A DNA stretch of 64,000 nt. Origin: JAVVHH01 sp963835135. Lineage in GTDB: Bacteria > Pseudomonadota > Alphaproteobacteria > Acetobacterales > Acetobacteraceae. Of the stretch, positions 32,277 through 41,254 are shown one piece after another (the stretch's first letter is position 1; every line of letters starts with the position of its first letter). The notes under the pieces are model-generated. The model saw nothing but the letters and a program-made list of their open reading frames with translations. It searched no databases and was not told the origin of the DNA. Where the stretch lies: positions 372,001 through 436,000 of the forward strand of contig CAWIEF010000002.1 in NCBI GenBank assembly GCA_963835135.1, in the 5' to 3' direction. A program made the position numbers and the translations under genes.

Positions 32277-34379
32277 TTAGGCCGCCCGACCGTCCGGCGC
32301 ACCCCTCGTGAGGAGGGCGACGCCGTCTGCGGCACGGACACCATGACCGGCCTGGAACACGAACAGCGGGTTGATCTCCGCCTCGATCAGCCGGTCGCCG
32401 TGCTGGGCGAGCAAGCGCGAGAACCCGACGATCGCGGCAGCGAGCGCCGCCGTGTCGTGTTTGGGGGCGCCGCGGTAACCGTCCAGCAAGGGCCAGAGAC
32501 GAAGCTCCCGCATCATCGCGTCTGCCTGGTCGCGCGAGAGCGGCCGGTCCGGCGGCACGAGGCGCAGCGACGTGTCCTGCGTCAGTTCCGCCGCCACGCC
32601 GCCCATGCCGAGCAGCAGCACGGCGCCGAGCGGGTCGCGCCGGCAACCGAGGATCAGTTCGAGGCCGCCCGACATCATCTCCTGCACCACGAAACGTTCC
32701 GCCGCGTGTCCGGCGGCCTGCAGGCGGTGCCGCATCGCGTTCAGCGCCGGGCCGACCGTGGCAGGGTCGAGCCCAACCTGCACGCCGCCGACGTCGCTCT
32801 TATGGGTGATCGCACCGGAAAGGACTTTCAGCACCACTCTGCCCCCGAGCCCGGCCGCGGCTTCGGCCGCCGATCGGGCGTCGGTCACAACCGTCTCGCG
32901 GACGCCGGGGATGCCCCATGCGGCGAACAGGGATTTGGCTTGCCGCTCGTCGAGCGCGCCCTGCCAGTCGGCGGCGAGTGGGACGGCCGGCGCCCGGTCT
33001 GGCTCGGGCAGCGGTGCAGGCTTGCGCTGCAGGGCGCGCAGAGCGGCGGCGATGGTCTCCGGTGCGGTGAACGCCGGAATGCCCTGTGCGGTCAGGTTGG
33101 CCGCCGCGGTGGGTGCATGGGGGCTGACATAAGCCAGGATCGGCTTGGCGGTGCCAGCCCCGCCGTGCCGGAGCGCGTCGCTGACCAGCAGCGGATCGGC
33201 GACCGACGAGGAGCCGACGATCATGGCAAGGGCGTCGTAGCCGTCGCTCTCGAGCAGCGCGCGCGCGCAGGCGGACAGGATGTCCGGACGCAACCCGGCC
33301 AGCGTCAGGTCGATCGGGTTGCCGTCGAGCGCACCGAGGCCGGCCGGCATCGCTGCCTCGAGCCGGGTGAGCGTCGCGGCGTCGGGAACGGGCGCCTCGA
33401 AGCCGGCGAGGCCGAGCGTATCGGCCACGAGCGTGCCGGCGCCCCCGGTGGACGTCAGCACGGCGACCCGCTTGCCCTTGAGCGGCCGTTGCGTGGCCAG
33501 CGCGGCGGGAAGATCCACCAACTCGCTGAAGATCTGCGCCCGGACGATGCCGAGATCGGCGAAGAAGGCGTCATACACCCGGTCGGCGCCGGCCATCGCG
33601 CCGGTGTGCGACGCCGCGGCGCGGGCGCCGGCTTCGGAGCGGCCGATCTTGAGCGCCACGATCGGTTTGCTGGCGGCCCGGGCCTTCTCGGCGGCAGCGC
33701 GGAAGCGCGCGGGATGCCGAATGGTCTCGATGTAGAGAGCGATCACCGTCGTGGCCGGGTCATCGGCCAGATAGTCGACGAAGTCGGCTATCTCGAGGTC
33801 GGCCTCGTTGCTGGTCGAAACCAGCTTGGACAGGCCGACGCCCGCGGCCGTCATGCGCGACAGCAGCGCGCCGAGGATCCCACCGCTTTGCGAGACCACG
33901 CCCACCGGCCCGCGCACCGGCGGGGCGCCGGCCAGCGCCCCGCTCGCCGATAGCGGCAGCGAGTCCGTCACGTTGACCAGCCCGATCGTGTTCGGGCCGA
34001 GTAGGCGCATCGTTCCCGCCGCCTCCAGCAGTGCCGCTTGCCGGCGTCGTCCCTCCTCGCCCGCCTCGCCGAAGCCGCTGGCCAGGACGATCGCGTATGT
34101 CGCGCCGCGTTCGGCGAGTTGCCGCACCGCGTCGATCGACCCGGCGGCACCGAGCAGCACCAGCGCCACGTCCGGCGTTTCCGGCAGAGCGGCGACGCTG
34201 GGATAACACGTCAGCCCGTCGATCTCGGCGGCGCGTGGGTTGACCGGGTAGATGTCGCCCGCGAAGCCGTGCTGGCGGAGGAAACGGAGCGGCATGCCGG
34301 CGGTCTTGGCCGGGTCGGCCGAGGCGCCCACGAGCGCGACCCGGCGCGGATGGAACAGCGTTTCGAGCTCGGCAGCCAT
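32277..34379 (-). CDS. NDP-forming acyl-CoA synthetase (acetate-CoA ligase family, fused subunits)
   Basis: 700 aa, about the usual length for fused alpha/beta enzymes. Order: CoA-binding Rossmann domain (FHPRRVALVGASADPAKTAG), succinyl-CoA-synthetase-like ligase domain (GVVSQSGGILGALLSRM), phospho-His segment ASHTGAMAG, and a C-terminal ATP-grasp (LKVLSGAITHKSDVGGVQVG). It would make an acyl-CoA from a free acid with ATP giving ADP and phosphate (or the reverse). The ATG at 34379 lies 2 bases after the crotonase stop. The substrate is unknown; with the crotonase beside it, an acid imported by the Bug/Tct system is plausible. Confidence 0.9.
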   Translation of the reverse strand: MAAELETLFHPRRVALVGASADPAKTAGMPLRFLRQHGFAGDIYPVNPRAAEIDGLTCYPSVAALPETPDVALVLLGAAGSIDAVRQLAERGATYAIVLASGFGEAGEEGRRRQAALLEAAGTMRLLGPNTIGLVNVTDSLPLSASGALAGAPPVRGPVGVVSQSGGILGALLSRMTAAGVGLSKLVSTSNEADLEIADFVDYLADDPATTVIALYIETIRHPARFRAAAEKARAASKPIVALKIGRSEAGARAAASHTGAMAGADRVYDAFFADLGIVRAQIFSELVDLPAALATQRPLKGKRVAVLTSTGGAGTLVADTLGLAGFEAPVPDAATLTRLEAAMPAGLGALDGNPIDLTLAGLRPDILSACARALLESDGYDALAMIVGSSSVADPLLVSDALRHGGAGTAKPILAYVSPHAPTAAANLTAQGIPAFTAPETIAAALRALQRKPAPLPEPDRAPAVPLAADWQGALDERQAKSLFAAWGIPGVRETVVTDARSAAEAAAGLGGRVVLKVLSGAITHKSDVGGVQVGLDPATVGPALNAMRHRLQAAGHAAERFVVQEMMSGGLELILGCRRDPLGAVLLLGMGGVAAELTQDTSLRLVPPDRPLSRDQADAMMRELRLWPLLDGYRGAPKHDTAALAAAIVGFSRLLAQHGDRLIEAEINPLFVFQAGHGVRAADGVALLTRGAPDGRAA

Positions 34380-34381
34380 GT

Positions 34382-35164
34382 TCAGCCCGCGCTCTTGGCC
34401 AGGAACGAACGGACGGACTCGCGATGCTCGGTGCTGGTGTAGCAGATGCCCTGGGCCTGGCTGCTGCTGGCGAACAGCGCCTGGGGGGCACTCTCGTAGG
34501 ATTGGTTGACCAGAGTCTTGGCGAGCGCCAGCGCGGTGGCGGATCCGGCCGACACTGTGCGCGCCCACGCGATGGCGTCCGCCAGCAGTGCGTCCGGCGT
34601 GCTGATGCGATCAACGAGCCCGATCTGCTGCGCCTCGTGGGCCTCGAGCGTGCGGCCGGTGAAGATCAGCTCCTTGGCCTTGGCCAGCCCGACCCGGCGC
34701 GGCAGGAAGTAGAGACCGCCGCCATCCGGGATGAGGCCGCGCAGCATGTAGGACCAGACGAATGTCGCGCTGCTGCTGGCCACGACGAAGTCGCAGGCCA
34801 GCGCCGTGTCCGCGCCTAGGCCGGCCGCCGCGCCATTGACGGCCGCGACCGTCGGCTTGGGGAGCGTGTGCAGCAGCATCTGCGCGCGGTGCACTCCTTG
34901 CTGCCGGCTCCAGCCGTTGAAGCCGACCTCGCCGGGCGGCGCGTCCATCCGCTGCTTCATGCCCGCCACGTCGCCGCCCGCACAGAAGGCGCGGCCGGCG
35001 CCGGTGAGGACGAGGGCGCGCACCGCGCGGTCGGCCGAAGCCTGGTGCAGCGCGTCGACGAAAGCCGCACGCATGGTGTCGCTCATCGCGTTGCGCTTGT
35101 CGGGGCGATTCAGTGTGATGACGGCGACGCCGTCGATCAGTTCGGTCAGGACGAGTTCGGTCAT
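34382..35164 (-). CDS. Crotonase-fold enzyme, isomerase-like active site
   Basis: 260 aa. CoA-binding and oxyanion features include NRPDKRNAMSDTMR and AGRAFCAGGDVAGM. Compared with enoyl-CoA hydratase, the two catalytic glutamates are missing: the GGGCE position reads GLGAD and the QPE position reads WSY. Instead RGLIPDGGGLYFLPRRVG keeps the Asp of PaaG-type isomerases. So isomerisation of an enoyl- or epoxy-CoA is more likely than hydration. Between the CoA ligase (2-base gap) and Bug 3 (about 4 bases) in one operon. Confidence 0.88.
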   Translation of the reverse strand: MTELVLTELIDGVAVITLNRPDKRNAMSDTMRAAFVDALHQASADRAVRALVLTGAGRAFCAGGDVAGMKQRMDAPPGEVGFNGWSRQQGVHRAQMLLHTLPKPTVAAVNGAAAGLGADTALACDFVVASSSATFVWSYMLRGLIPDGGGLYFLPRRVGLAKAKELIFTGRTLEAHEAQQIGLVDRISTPDALLADAIAWARTVSAGSATALALAKTLVNQSYESAPQALFASSSQAQGICYTSTEHRESVRSFLAKSAG

Positions 35165-35168
35165 GGCC

Positions 35169-36137
35169 TCAATCCGCGGTGATCTTGTTTTCGGTGACGA
35201 GCTTGCGCCAGCGTGCGAACTCGCCGGCCATGAAGTCGCGCAACTCGCCGGGTCCGCCGGGCCGCAACGTGACGCCCTCCGACTCGGACCGGGTGATCAG
35301 CTCGGGGCTCTTCGCGGCGTCGGCTACCGCCGCGGCGAGCCTGCCGACGACGGCTGGCGGCGTGCCGGCGGGCGCATACAGCGCGTACCAGCTATCGACG
35401 CTGTAGCCGGGAATCGTCTGCGCGATGCTCGGGACGCCCAGGATGGGAGACTTGCCCTCCGGCGCTGTCGTCCCAACGGCGCGCAGGCGCTTGTCGGCGA
35501 TGAACGGCGCGGAGGCGGCGTTGGTGGCGAACATCATGTCCACTCGCCCGCCGAGCACGTCGATCAGAGCGGGGCCGGCACCGCGATATGGGATATGCAG
35601 CAGCTGGACGCGGGCGAGGTTGTTGAACAACTCCCCGGCCAGGTGCGCCGACGTCCCGCTGCCCTGCGAGGCGTAGGAGAGCTTGCCGGGATTGGCCTTG
35701 GCCGCAGCGATCACGTCGGCGACGGAGTAGAACGTGCTGTCGGGGCGAACGACCAGGACGTTGTAGGAGCTGCCGATCAGCGTGACCGGCGCGAATGCCG
35801 CTTCGGTGTCGAATGGCATGGTGCGCTGCATGCTCGGGTTGACTGCATGCGCCAGGGTTGCGATCAGCAGCGTGTAGCCGTCCGGCGCGGCTTTCGCGAC
35901 GTAGTCGGAGCCGATGATCGTGCTGGCGCCGGGCTTGTTGTCGACGAGGACGGGTTGGCCGAGCGATTGGGCCAGCAGGGCGCCGAGCGCCCGGGCGATG
36001 GAGTCGGTGCCGCCACCCGGCGAGAACGGGACGACGAGGCGGATCGGCTTTTCGGGAAAAGCGGCCCATGCCGGCGCGCCGCTGGCGCCGAGGATGGCCG
36101 CCGTCACTGCGGCGGCGATCGAACGTCGAGAGATCAT
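35169..36137 (-). CDS. Bug/TctC-family periplasmic binding protein 3
   Basis: 322 aa with a signal sequence (MISRRSIAAAVTAAILGASG then APAWA). Family marks include EKPIRLVVPFSPGGGTDSIA, PVLVDNKPGASTIIGSDYVA, KAAPDGYTLLIATLAHAVNP and LLHIPYRGAGPALIDVLGGR. GGAGGAACG precedes the ATG at 36137. It appears to be the first gene of the operon running through the crotonase, CoA ligase, Bug 2, FAH and Bug 1 genes. The IclR gene lies upstream on the same strand with a 54-base gap. Confidence 0.93.
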   Translation of the reverse strand: MISRRSIAAAVTAAILGASGAPAWAAFPEKPIRLVVPFSPGGGTDSIARALGALLAQSLGQPVLVDNKPGASTIIGSDYVAKAAPDGYTLLIATLAHAVNPSMQRTMPFDTEAAFAPVTLIGSSYNVLVVRPDSTFYSVADVIAAAKANPGKLSYASQGSGTSAHLAGELFNNLARVQLLHIPYRGAGPALIDVLGGRVDMMFATNAASAPFIADKRLRAVGTTAPEGKSPILGVPSIAQTIPGYSVDSWYALYAPAGTPPAVVGRLAAAVADAAKSPELITRSESEGVTLRPGGPGELRDFMAGEFARWRKLVTENKITAD

Positions 36138-36191
36138 CCCGTTCCTCCAATGACGACTTGCTCGTTGGGGCGACCATAGGGGAGGGGACGC

Positions 36192-36986
36192 TCAGGCCGA
36201 TGCAGCCATTCCAGCCTGTGGAACGGCCCGGCCGAGTCGCTCGAGGCACCGTGCCCTGAGATCGAGCAGAAGCGGACCGAGACGGCGCTGGCCGGCGGCG
36301 AGCGGCTCGTCGCTGGCGATGCTGAGATTGAGCGCATGCGGCGCCAGCGTCGCAGTCTGGATCGGGGTGGCGACGGCCAATGCGCGGGGTTGCCAACGAA
36401 CGGTGCAGAAGCCGTCGCGATCGAGTTCGCTGAACGATTGCCCGATCTCACGCACCAGCCGCGGCCACTCGCGCGACCGGCGGCTGGCGATGGCGGCAAG
36501 GGCGCCGTCGCGCTCGGCCCCGGGCAGCGCCCAGAGGTAGGCGCGGCCGAGCGAGGTCAGCTCGATCGGCACCCGTGCGCCGGAAACGACCGTCCTGAAC
36601 CGAGCGCGATGGCTGTATCGGAACGACTCCAGATAGACCATCGAGTCCCCGTCCGGTGCCGCCAGGCCGATGTTGACGCGCCACTCGGCCGCTTGCGCGC
36701 GCATCACTGGACCGATGGCGGATAGGATCGGCGAGCTTAGCCGCATCGCATGCGCCAGTGCCAGGACCGCTGGCGCGAGGCGGTAGGCACGAGCCACCGC
36801 GTCATGCTCGAGCAGCCCGGCCTCCACGAGCGTCTGCGTCAGCCGGCTGACCGTCGACTTGGCGAGCCCGGTGCGCTCGGCCAGTTCGCCATTGCCGAGC
36901 AGCGTGAGCCCCGGCTTGAAGGCGCGCAGGATCCCCACGCCCCGCCGCAGCGACCGGTTTCCCCCGAGACCATCAGCGTCCACCAT
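36192..36986 (-). CDS. IclR-family transcriptional regulator
   Basis: 264 aa. The N-terminal winged helix-turn-helix reads GELAERTGLAKSTVSRLTQT, and the C-terminal effector domain runs through LSSPILSAIGPVMRAQAAEW, SMVYLESFRY and the RDGFCTVRW stretch. IclR proteins regulate aromatic and carboxylate catabolism. I chose the ATG at 36986; longer frames reach into arginine-rich, low-quality sequence. It is divergent from the decarboxylase-like/SDR/lactonase/TctBA genes and upstream of the Bug/CoA genes, so it is well placed to control both. Confidence 0.9.
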   Translation of the reverse strand: MVDADGLGGNRSLRRGVGILRAFKPGLTLLGNGELAERTGLAKSTVSRLTQTLVEAGLLEHDAVARAYRLAPAVLALAHAMRLSSPILSAIGPVMRAQAAEWRVNIGLAAPDGDSMVYLESFRYSHRARFRTVVSGARVPIELTSLGRAYLWALPGAERDGALAAIASRRSREWPRLVREIGQSFSELDRDGFCTVRWQPRALAVATPIQTATLAPHALNLSIASDEPLAAGQRRLGPLLLDLRARCLERLGRAVPQAGMAASA

Positions 36987-36993
36987 CGATACA

Positions 36994-37010
36994 GTTCCAC
37001 CACGCGGAAC
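36994..37010. promoter_or_regulatory. Candidate IclR operator (inverted repeat)
   Basis: GTTCC and GGAAC arms separated by seven bases, immediately upstream of the IclR start and in the gap shared with the divergent catabolic operon. Position and symmetry fit autoregulatory IclR sites, but only one copy is seen and the arms are short. Confidence 0.4.
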
Positions 37011-37146
37011 CAATGATGTCCACCAAGCGACCAGGCGTGCGAGTGTCGTGCTAGCATCGGCGGCCCAACGCACGATCACGGAGGAACGGTCCATGGCGGC
37101 ACGCCGCACTTCGACGCTCGTCCGGTCAGGCGCGGCGTAGGCCCGT

Positions 37147-37695
37147 ATGCGCCTGCCGGATCTCACACCCGACCAGATGGATGCCACGCAGCGCGAGGTC
37201 GTCGACGAGGCGGTCGCGGGCAAGCGAGGCCGCATGCCCGGGCCGCTGCGGCTTTGGATCCGCAGTCCGGAGCTGGGGCGGCACGCGCAGCGCCTGGGCG
37301 CCTTCCTTCGCTACGACACGACGCTGGAGCCACGGCTCTCCGAGCTGGCGATCTTGGTGACGGCGCGGCAGTGGACGGCACAGTACGAGTGGTTCGCGCA
37401 CAAGCGGGAGGCGCTCAAGGCCGGGTTGGACCCGGCGATCATCGAGGCGATCGCAATCCGGCAGACGCCGGCGTTCGCCGACCCGGCTGCGGAGGCCGTC
37501 TACGCCTACGCCGTGGCGCTGCACGAAACCCACCATGTTCCCCACCCCATCCACCACGCCGCGGTTGTGGCTTTGGGAGAGCGCGGCGTCGTCGAGCTGG
37601 TTGGTCTGCTCGGATATTACACGCTGGTCGCCATGACGTTGAACGCGTTCGAACTCGAGCTGCCCGAGGGCGAGCGGCCCGAGTTGGGAGCCTAG
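37147..37695 (+). CDS. Carboxymuconolactone decarboxylase family protein
   Basis: 182 aa, all helical, in the AhpD/CMD fold. The motif region ELAILVTARQWTAQYEWFAH matches PcaC-like and other CMD members; there is no CxxC, so an AhpD-type thiol peroxidase role is unlikely. It is the first gene of the divergent operon with the SDR, lactonase and TctBA genes, with a 3-base gap to the next gene. A role in gamma-carboxymuconolactone-like or related lactone metabolism is reasonable but not proven. Confidence 0.85.
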   Translation: MRLPDLTPDQMDATQREVVDEAVAGKRGRMPGPLRLWIRSPELGRHAQRLGAFLRYDTTLEPRLSELAILVTARQWTAQYEWFAHKREALKAGLDPAIIEAIAIRQTPAFADPAAEAVYAYAVALHETHHVPHPIHHAAVVALGERGVVELVGLLGYYTLVAMTLNAFELELPEGERPELGA

Positions 37696-37698
37696 GCG

Positions 37699-38499
37699 GT
37701 GGTGGGACGGTTGCAGGACAAAGTGGCCATCGTGACGGGAGCGGGCAGCGTCGGCCCCGGCTGGGGCAACGGCCGCGCCGCGGCGGTGATCTTCGCGCAA
37801 GAGGGCGCACAGGTCTTTGCGGTCGACCGCGACCTCGGGGCGATGCAGGAGACGATCGCCCTGGCCGGCGCGGCCAGCCGGAGCATCGCACCCTTCGCCG
37901 CCGACGTGACCGATGCGGCGCAGGTCGAAGCGATGGTCGCGGCTTGCGTCGAGCGGTTCGGCCGGGTCGACGTGCTGGTCAACAATGTGGGCGGATCCGC
38001 CAAGGGCGGCGCGGTCGCGCTTTCGGAGGCCGACTGGGATCGGCAGTTCGACCACAACCTCAAGAGCGTGTTCCTCGCCTGCAAGCATGTCATCCCGCAC
38101 ATGGAGCGCGCCGGCGGCGGGGCGATCGTCAACACGGCGTCGACCTCGGCGATCCGCTGGACGGGTGCCGCACAGGTCGCATACGCGGCGTCGAAGGCGG
38201 GAGTGATCCAGTTCTCGCGCGTGACCGCCGTCGAATATGCGCCGAAGCGCATCCGGGTGAACACGGTCGTCCCCGGCCAGATGCACACCCCGATGGTCGA
38301 GACGCGGCTTGCCGGCCAGCGCGCCGGCGGCGACGTCGCGGCGCTACTCAAGACCCGGCAGGCGCGCATCCCGCTGGGCTTCATGGGCGACGGACGCGAC
38401 ACAGCCCGTGCGGCCTTGTTCCTCGCGTCCGACGAAGCGCGCTTCATCACGGGCACCGAGATCATCGTCGATGGCGGCATGTCCGCCCGGTGCGATTGA
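37699..38499 (+). CDS. SDR-family oxidoreductase
   Basis: 266-residue classical short-chain dehydrogenase. Cofactor motif VTGAGSVGPGWGNGRAAA (a longer glycine loop than the usual GxxxGxG), NNVGG in place of NNAG, catalytic Ser in NTASTSAIRW, and YAASK for Tyr/Lys. The end, TGTEIIVDGGMSARCD, is typical. The GTG start is 3 bases after the preceding stop, and its own stop overlaps the next ATG. The acidic residue after the second strand (FAVDRD) suggests NAD preference. Confidence 0.9.
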   Translation: MVGRLQDKVAIVTGAGSVGPGWGNGRAAAVIFAQEGAQVFAVDRDLGAMQETIALAGAASRSIAPFAADVTDAAQVEAMVAACVERFGRVDVLVNNVGGSAKGGAVALSEADWDRQFDHNLKSVFLACKHVIPHMERAGGGAIVNTASTSAIRWTGAAQVAYAASKAGVIQFSRVTAVEYAPKRIRVNTVVPGQMHTPMVETRLAGQRAGGDVAALLKTRQARIPLGFMGDGRDTARAALFLASDEARFITGTEIIVDGGMSARCD

Positions 38500-39332
38500 T
38501 GCCGTACCGGCCGCCATCGGGAAGCTGTAACGCGCATTGCCATGTGTTCGGCCCGTTCGATCGCTTTCCGGTCCCGGACGACCGCAGCTTCGTGCCGCCG
38601 CTCGCGCCGGAGACGGCCTTGCGGCAGGTCGACGACCGGCTCGGCTTCGAGCGCGCCGTCCTGGTCCAGAGCCAGGGTCACGGGTGGGACCACCGGGCCG
38701 TGTTCGACGCGTTGGCGATCGGGAGAGGGCGTTACCGCGCCGTCGCGCTGATCCGGGACGGCACGCCGGCCGACGAGATCGCGCGCATGGATGCAGCCGG
38801 GTTCTGCGGCGCCCGGTTCAGCTTCATGCCTCATCTGGGATGCCCCGATCTGGACACGGTGCGCGCCATCATCACCCGGGTGCGGCCGTTTGGCTGGCAC
38901 ATCGCGATCCACGTCGCCGGGCACGGCATCGTCGAGCTGGCGGACTTCATCGGCGCCATCGACGCGCCGGTGGTGATCGACCACATGGGGCGGCCGGACC
39001 TGCGCGAGGGGCCGGACGGACCAGCCATCGAGGCGCTCTGCCGTTTGCTCGACAACGGGCGGACCTGGGTCAAGTTGAGCGGGGCGGACCGGCTGTCGCA
39101 CCAGCGCGCGCCCTACGCGGAAGCGTTGCCGATTGCGCAGCGCTTGGCCGCCCACGCGCCCGAGCGCGTCTTGTGGGGCACCGATTGGCCGCATGTGAAC
39201 CTCGATGGTCCCATGACCGACGATGCCTGCCTCGTCGACCTGATCCCGCAGATCGCGCCCACGCCGGCTTTGCGGCAGAAGATGCTGGTCGACAATCCGG
39301 CCGAGTTCTTCGGCTTCCACCTGGAGCCCTGA
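38499..39332 (+). CDS. Amidohydrolase-2 family lactonase, LigI-like
   Basis: 277-residue TIM-barrel hydrolase. The first-strand motif NAHCHVFGPFDRFP and the following QSQGHGWDHRAVFDAL, GARFSFMPHLG, VVIDHMGRP and LWGTDWPHVN match 2-pyrone-4,6-dicarboxylate lactonase (LigI) and 4-sulfomuconolactone hydrolase. LigI works without a tightly bound metal. Its start overlaps the SDR stop (TGATG). Together with the CMD-like protein it implies opening of a lactone from protocatechuate-, sulfocatechol- or related ring cleavage. Confidence 0.88.
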   Translation: MPYRPPSGSCNAHCHVFGPFDRFPVPDDRSFVPPLAPETALRQVDDRLGFERAVLVQSQGHGWDHRAVFDALAIGRGRYRAVALIRDGTPADEIARMDAAGFCGARFSFMPHLGCPDLDTVRAIITRVRPFGWHIAIHVAGHGIVELADFIGAIDAPVVIDHMGRPDLREGPDGPAIEALCRLLDNGRTWVKLSGADRLSHQRAPYAEALPIAQRLAAHAPERVLWGTDWPHVNLDGPMTDDACLVDLIPQIAPTPALRQKMLVDNPAEFFGFHLEP

Positions 39333-39335
39333 GCG

Positions 39336-39761
39336 ATGCTGACCAATCGTGATTTCCTGCGCGGCGTCTGCCTGATCGGCATCGCGCTGCTGTTCGGCAT
39401 ACCGGCGCTGCGCTACCCGATCGGCGACGTCGCGCGTGCCGGACCCGGCATGTTCCCGCTTTTCGTCAGCACGCTGCTGCTCGTCGTCGGGCTGTCGACG
39501 GTGGTCCGCTCGCGCTTCGTCGAGCGAGTGCCGATGCGGTTCAGCCTGAAGAATATGGGGCTGATCCTCGGCAGCTTGCTCGTGTTCGCCGTCGTCTCGC
39601 GGACGCTGAACATGGCGCTCGGGATCATCCTGCTGGTGTTCTGCGCCGCCCTGGCCGCGCCGCCCTACTCGGTCCTACGCAACCTGCAAATCGCCGCGGT
39701 CCTGATCGCGATCGCGTTCGCCTTCCAGAAACTGTTCGGCCTCGAACTGAACCTCTACTGA
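39336..39761 (+). CDS. tctB: Tripartite tricarboxylate transporter small membrane subunit
   Basis: 141 aa with four hydrophobic segments (about residues 9-25, 36-56, 72-90 and 97-135). TctB subunits have few fixed motifs; the APGMFP-like segment here reads GPGMFPLFVS. It lies 3 bases after the lactonase and its stop overlaps the ATG of TctA. It forms the permease with the TctA below, fed by one or more Bug proteins of this block. Confidence 0.88.
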   Translation: MLTNRDFLRGVCLIGIALLFGIPALRYPIGDVARAGPGMFPLFVSTLLLVVGLSTVVRSRFVERVPMRFSLKNMGLILGSLLVFAVVSRTLNMALGIILLVFCAALAAPPYSVLRNLQIAAVLIAIAFAFQKLFGLELNLY

Positions 39762-41254
39762 TGGATACGCTGCACAACCTGGCGTTCGGGTTCGAGCATG
39801 CGCTGACGTGGCAGAACCTGATGTTCTGCGGCATCGGATGCACCGTCGGCACGCTGGTCGGCCTATTGCCCGGGCTGGGGCCGCTGGCCACCATCAGCCT
39901 GCTGCTGCCACTGACCTACTCGCTGCCGCTCGACGGGTCGCTCATCATGCTGGCCGGCATCTACTACGGCGCGCAGTACGGCGACAGCGTCAGCGCCATC
40001 ACGATGAGGATGCCGCATGCGAGCAGCATCGTCGCCTGTATTGATGGCTACGCAATGACGCTGAAGGGCAAAACCGGGCTGGCGCTGTTCACGGCGGGCG
40101 TCTCGAGCTTCATCGGCGGCACGGTGGCGCTGCTGGTGCTGGCCGTGCTTGCGCCGGCGCTGGGGAACGTGGCGCTGCTGTTCGGCCCGGCCGAATATTC
40201 GTCGTTGGTGATGCTGGGTTTCTTCTGCGTCAGCTTCGTCACCACGGGCAATCTGCTGAACGGATTGGCGATGTGCCTGATCGGCGTGCTGCTCGGGCAG
40301 GTCGGCACCGACGTCAACAGCGGGTTGGCGCGCTTCACCTTCGGGCTGCACTCGCTTGACGACGGGATCGGGCTGGTCAGCATCGCGCTGGGCTGCTTCG
40401 GCATCGCCGAGATCACCAAGAACCTCGACAACCGGGAGCACCGCTCGCCGTTCGCCGGCGCGATCAAGCTCATCCCGACCTGGCCGGAGTTCAAGCGCAT
40501 CATCCCGAGCGCGCTGCGCGGCAGCGTCGCCGGTTCGGTGCTGGGGCTGATGCCGGGCGGCGGCCCGGTGATCGCGCAATTCGCGGCCTATGCGATCGAC
40601 AAGAAGTTCAGCAAGTATCGCGACGAGATCGGCCAGGGCGCGATCGAGGGCGTCGCCGGTCAGGCAGCGGCGGACGAGGCGGCGGCGCGGACGAGCTTCA
40701 TCCCGCTGATGAGCATCGGCATTCCAGAGAACCCGGTGATGGCGCTGATGATGGCAGCCTTCATCATCAAGGGTATCCAGCCCGGCCCCAACATGATCCC
40801 CGAGCATCCGGACCTGTTCTGGGGCTTGGTCGCCAGCATGTGGGTGGGCAACTGCTTCCTGCTGTTCCTCAACGTGCCGCTCGTGCGGTATTGGCTGTCG
40901 GTGTTCAAGATCCCCTACCGGGTGCTCTTCCCGGCGATCTTGTTCTTCTGCTGCATCGGCACCTTCAGCGTGAACAACAACATCGACGATATCTACATCA
41001 CGGCGTTCTTCGGCGTCCTCGGCTACACGTTCATGCGTCTTCAACTCGATCCAGCGCCCCTGATGCTCGGCTTCATCCTCGGTCCGATGCTCGAGGAAAA
41101 CCTGCGGCGCGCGCTGCTGCTCAGTCACGGCGACTTCACCGTCTTCGTCACGCGGCCGATCAGCGGCGTGTTCGTCGCGGTCGTGGCCGTACTGATCGTC
41201 TGGCAGTGCATACAGTTCGCGGCCAAAGGCCGCCGGCAGCCGCTCCTGGAGTGA
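39761..41254 (+). CDS. tctA: Tripartite tricarboxylate transporter large permease
   Basis: 497 aa with about eleven to twelve membrane helices. The family signature near residue 35, GLLPGLGPLATISLLLPLTY, and the second repeat SVLGLMPGGGPVIAQFAAYA are intact, as is GVAGQAAADEAAARTSFIPL. These duplicated loops form the ion/substrate path. It is the only TctA in the window, while three Bug binding proteins lie on the other strand 3-12 kb away. Its stop directly abuts the fhs stop (TGATCA). Confidence 0.93.
   Translation: MDTLHNLAFGFEHALTWQNLMFCGIGCTVGTLVGLLPGLGPLATISLLLPLTYSLPLDGSLIMLAGIYYGAQYGDSVSAITMRMPHASSIVACIDGYAMTLKGKTGLALFTAGVSSFIGGTVALLVLAVLAPALGNVALLFGPAEYSSLVMLGFFCVSFVTTGNLLNGLAMCLIGVLLGQVGTDVNSGLARFTFGLHSLDDGIGLVSIALGCFGIAEITKNLDNREHRSPFAGAIKLIPTWPEFKRIIPSALRGSVAGSVLGLMPGGGPVIAQFAAYAIDKKFSKYRDEIGQGAIEGVAGQAAADEAAARTSFIPLMSIGIPENPVMALMMAAFIIKGIQPGPNMIPEHPDLFWGLVASMWVGNCFLLFLNVPLVRYWLSVFKIPYRVLFPAILFFCCIGTFSVNNNIDDIYITAFFGVLGYTFMRLQLDPAPLMLGFILGPMLEENLRRALLLSHGDFTVFVTRPISGVFVAVVAVLIVWQCIQFAAKGRRQPLLE

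Noticed and set aside
32343..33953. 536-residue plus-strand open frame antisense to the CoA ligase
   Set aside because: Composition typical of antisense frames in high-GC genes and no start signal.
37692..39320. 542-residue minus-strand open frame across the SDR and lactonase genes
   Set aside because: Antisense to two well-supported enzymes; no recognisable motif.
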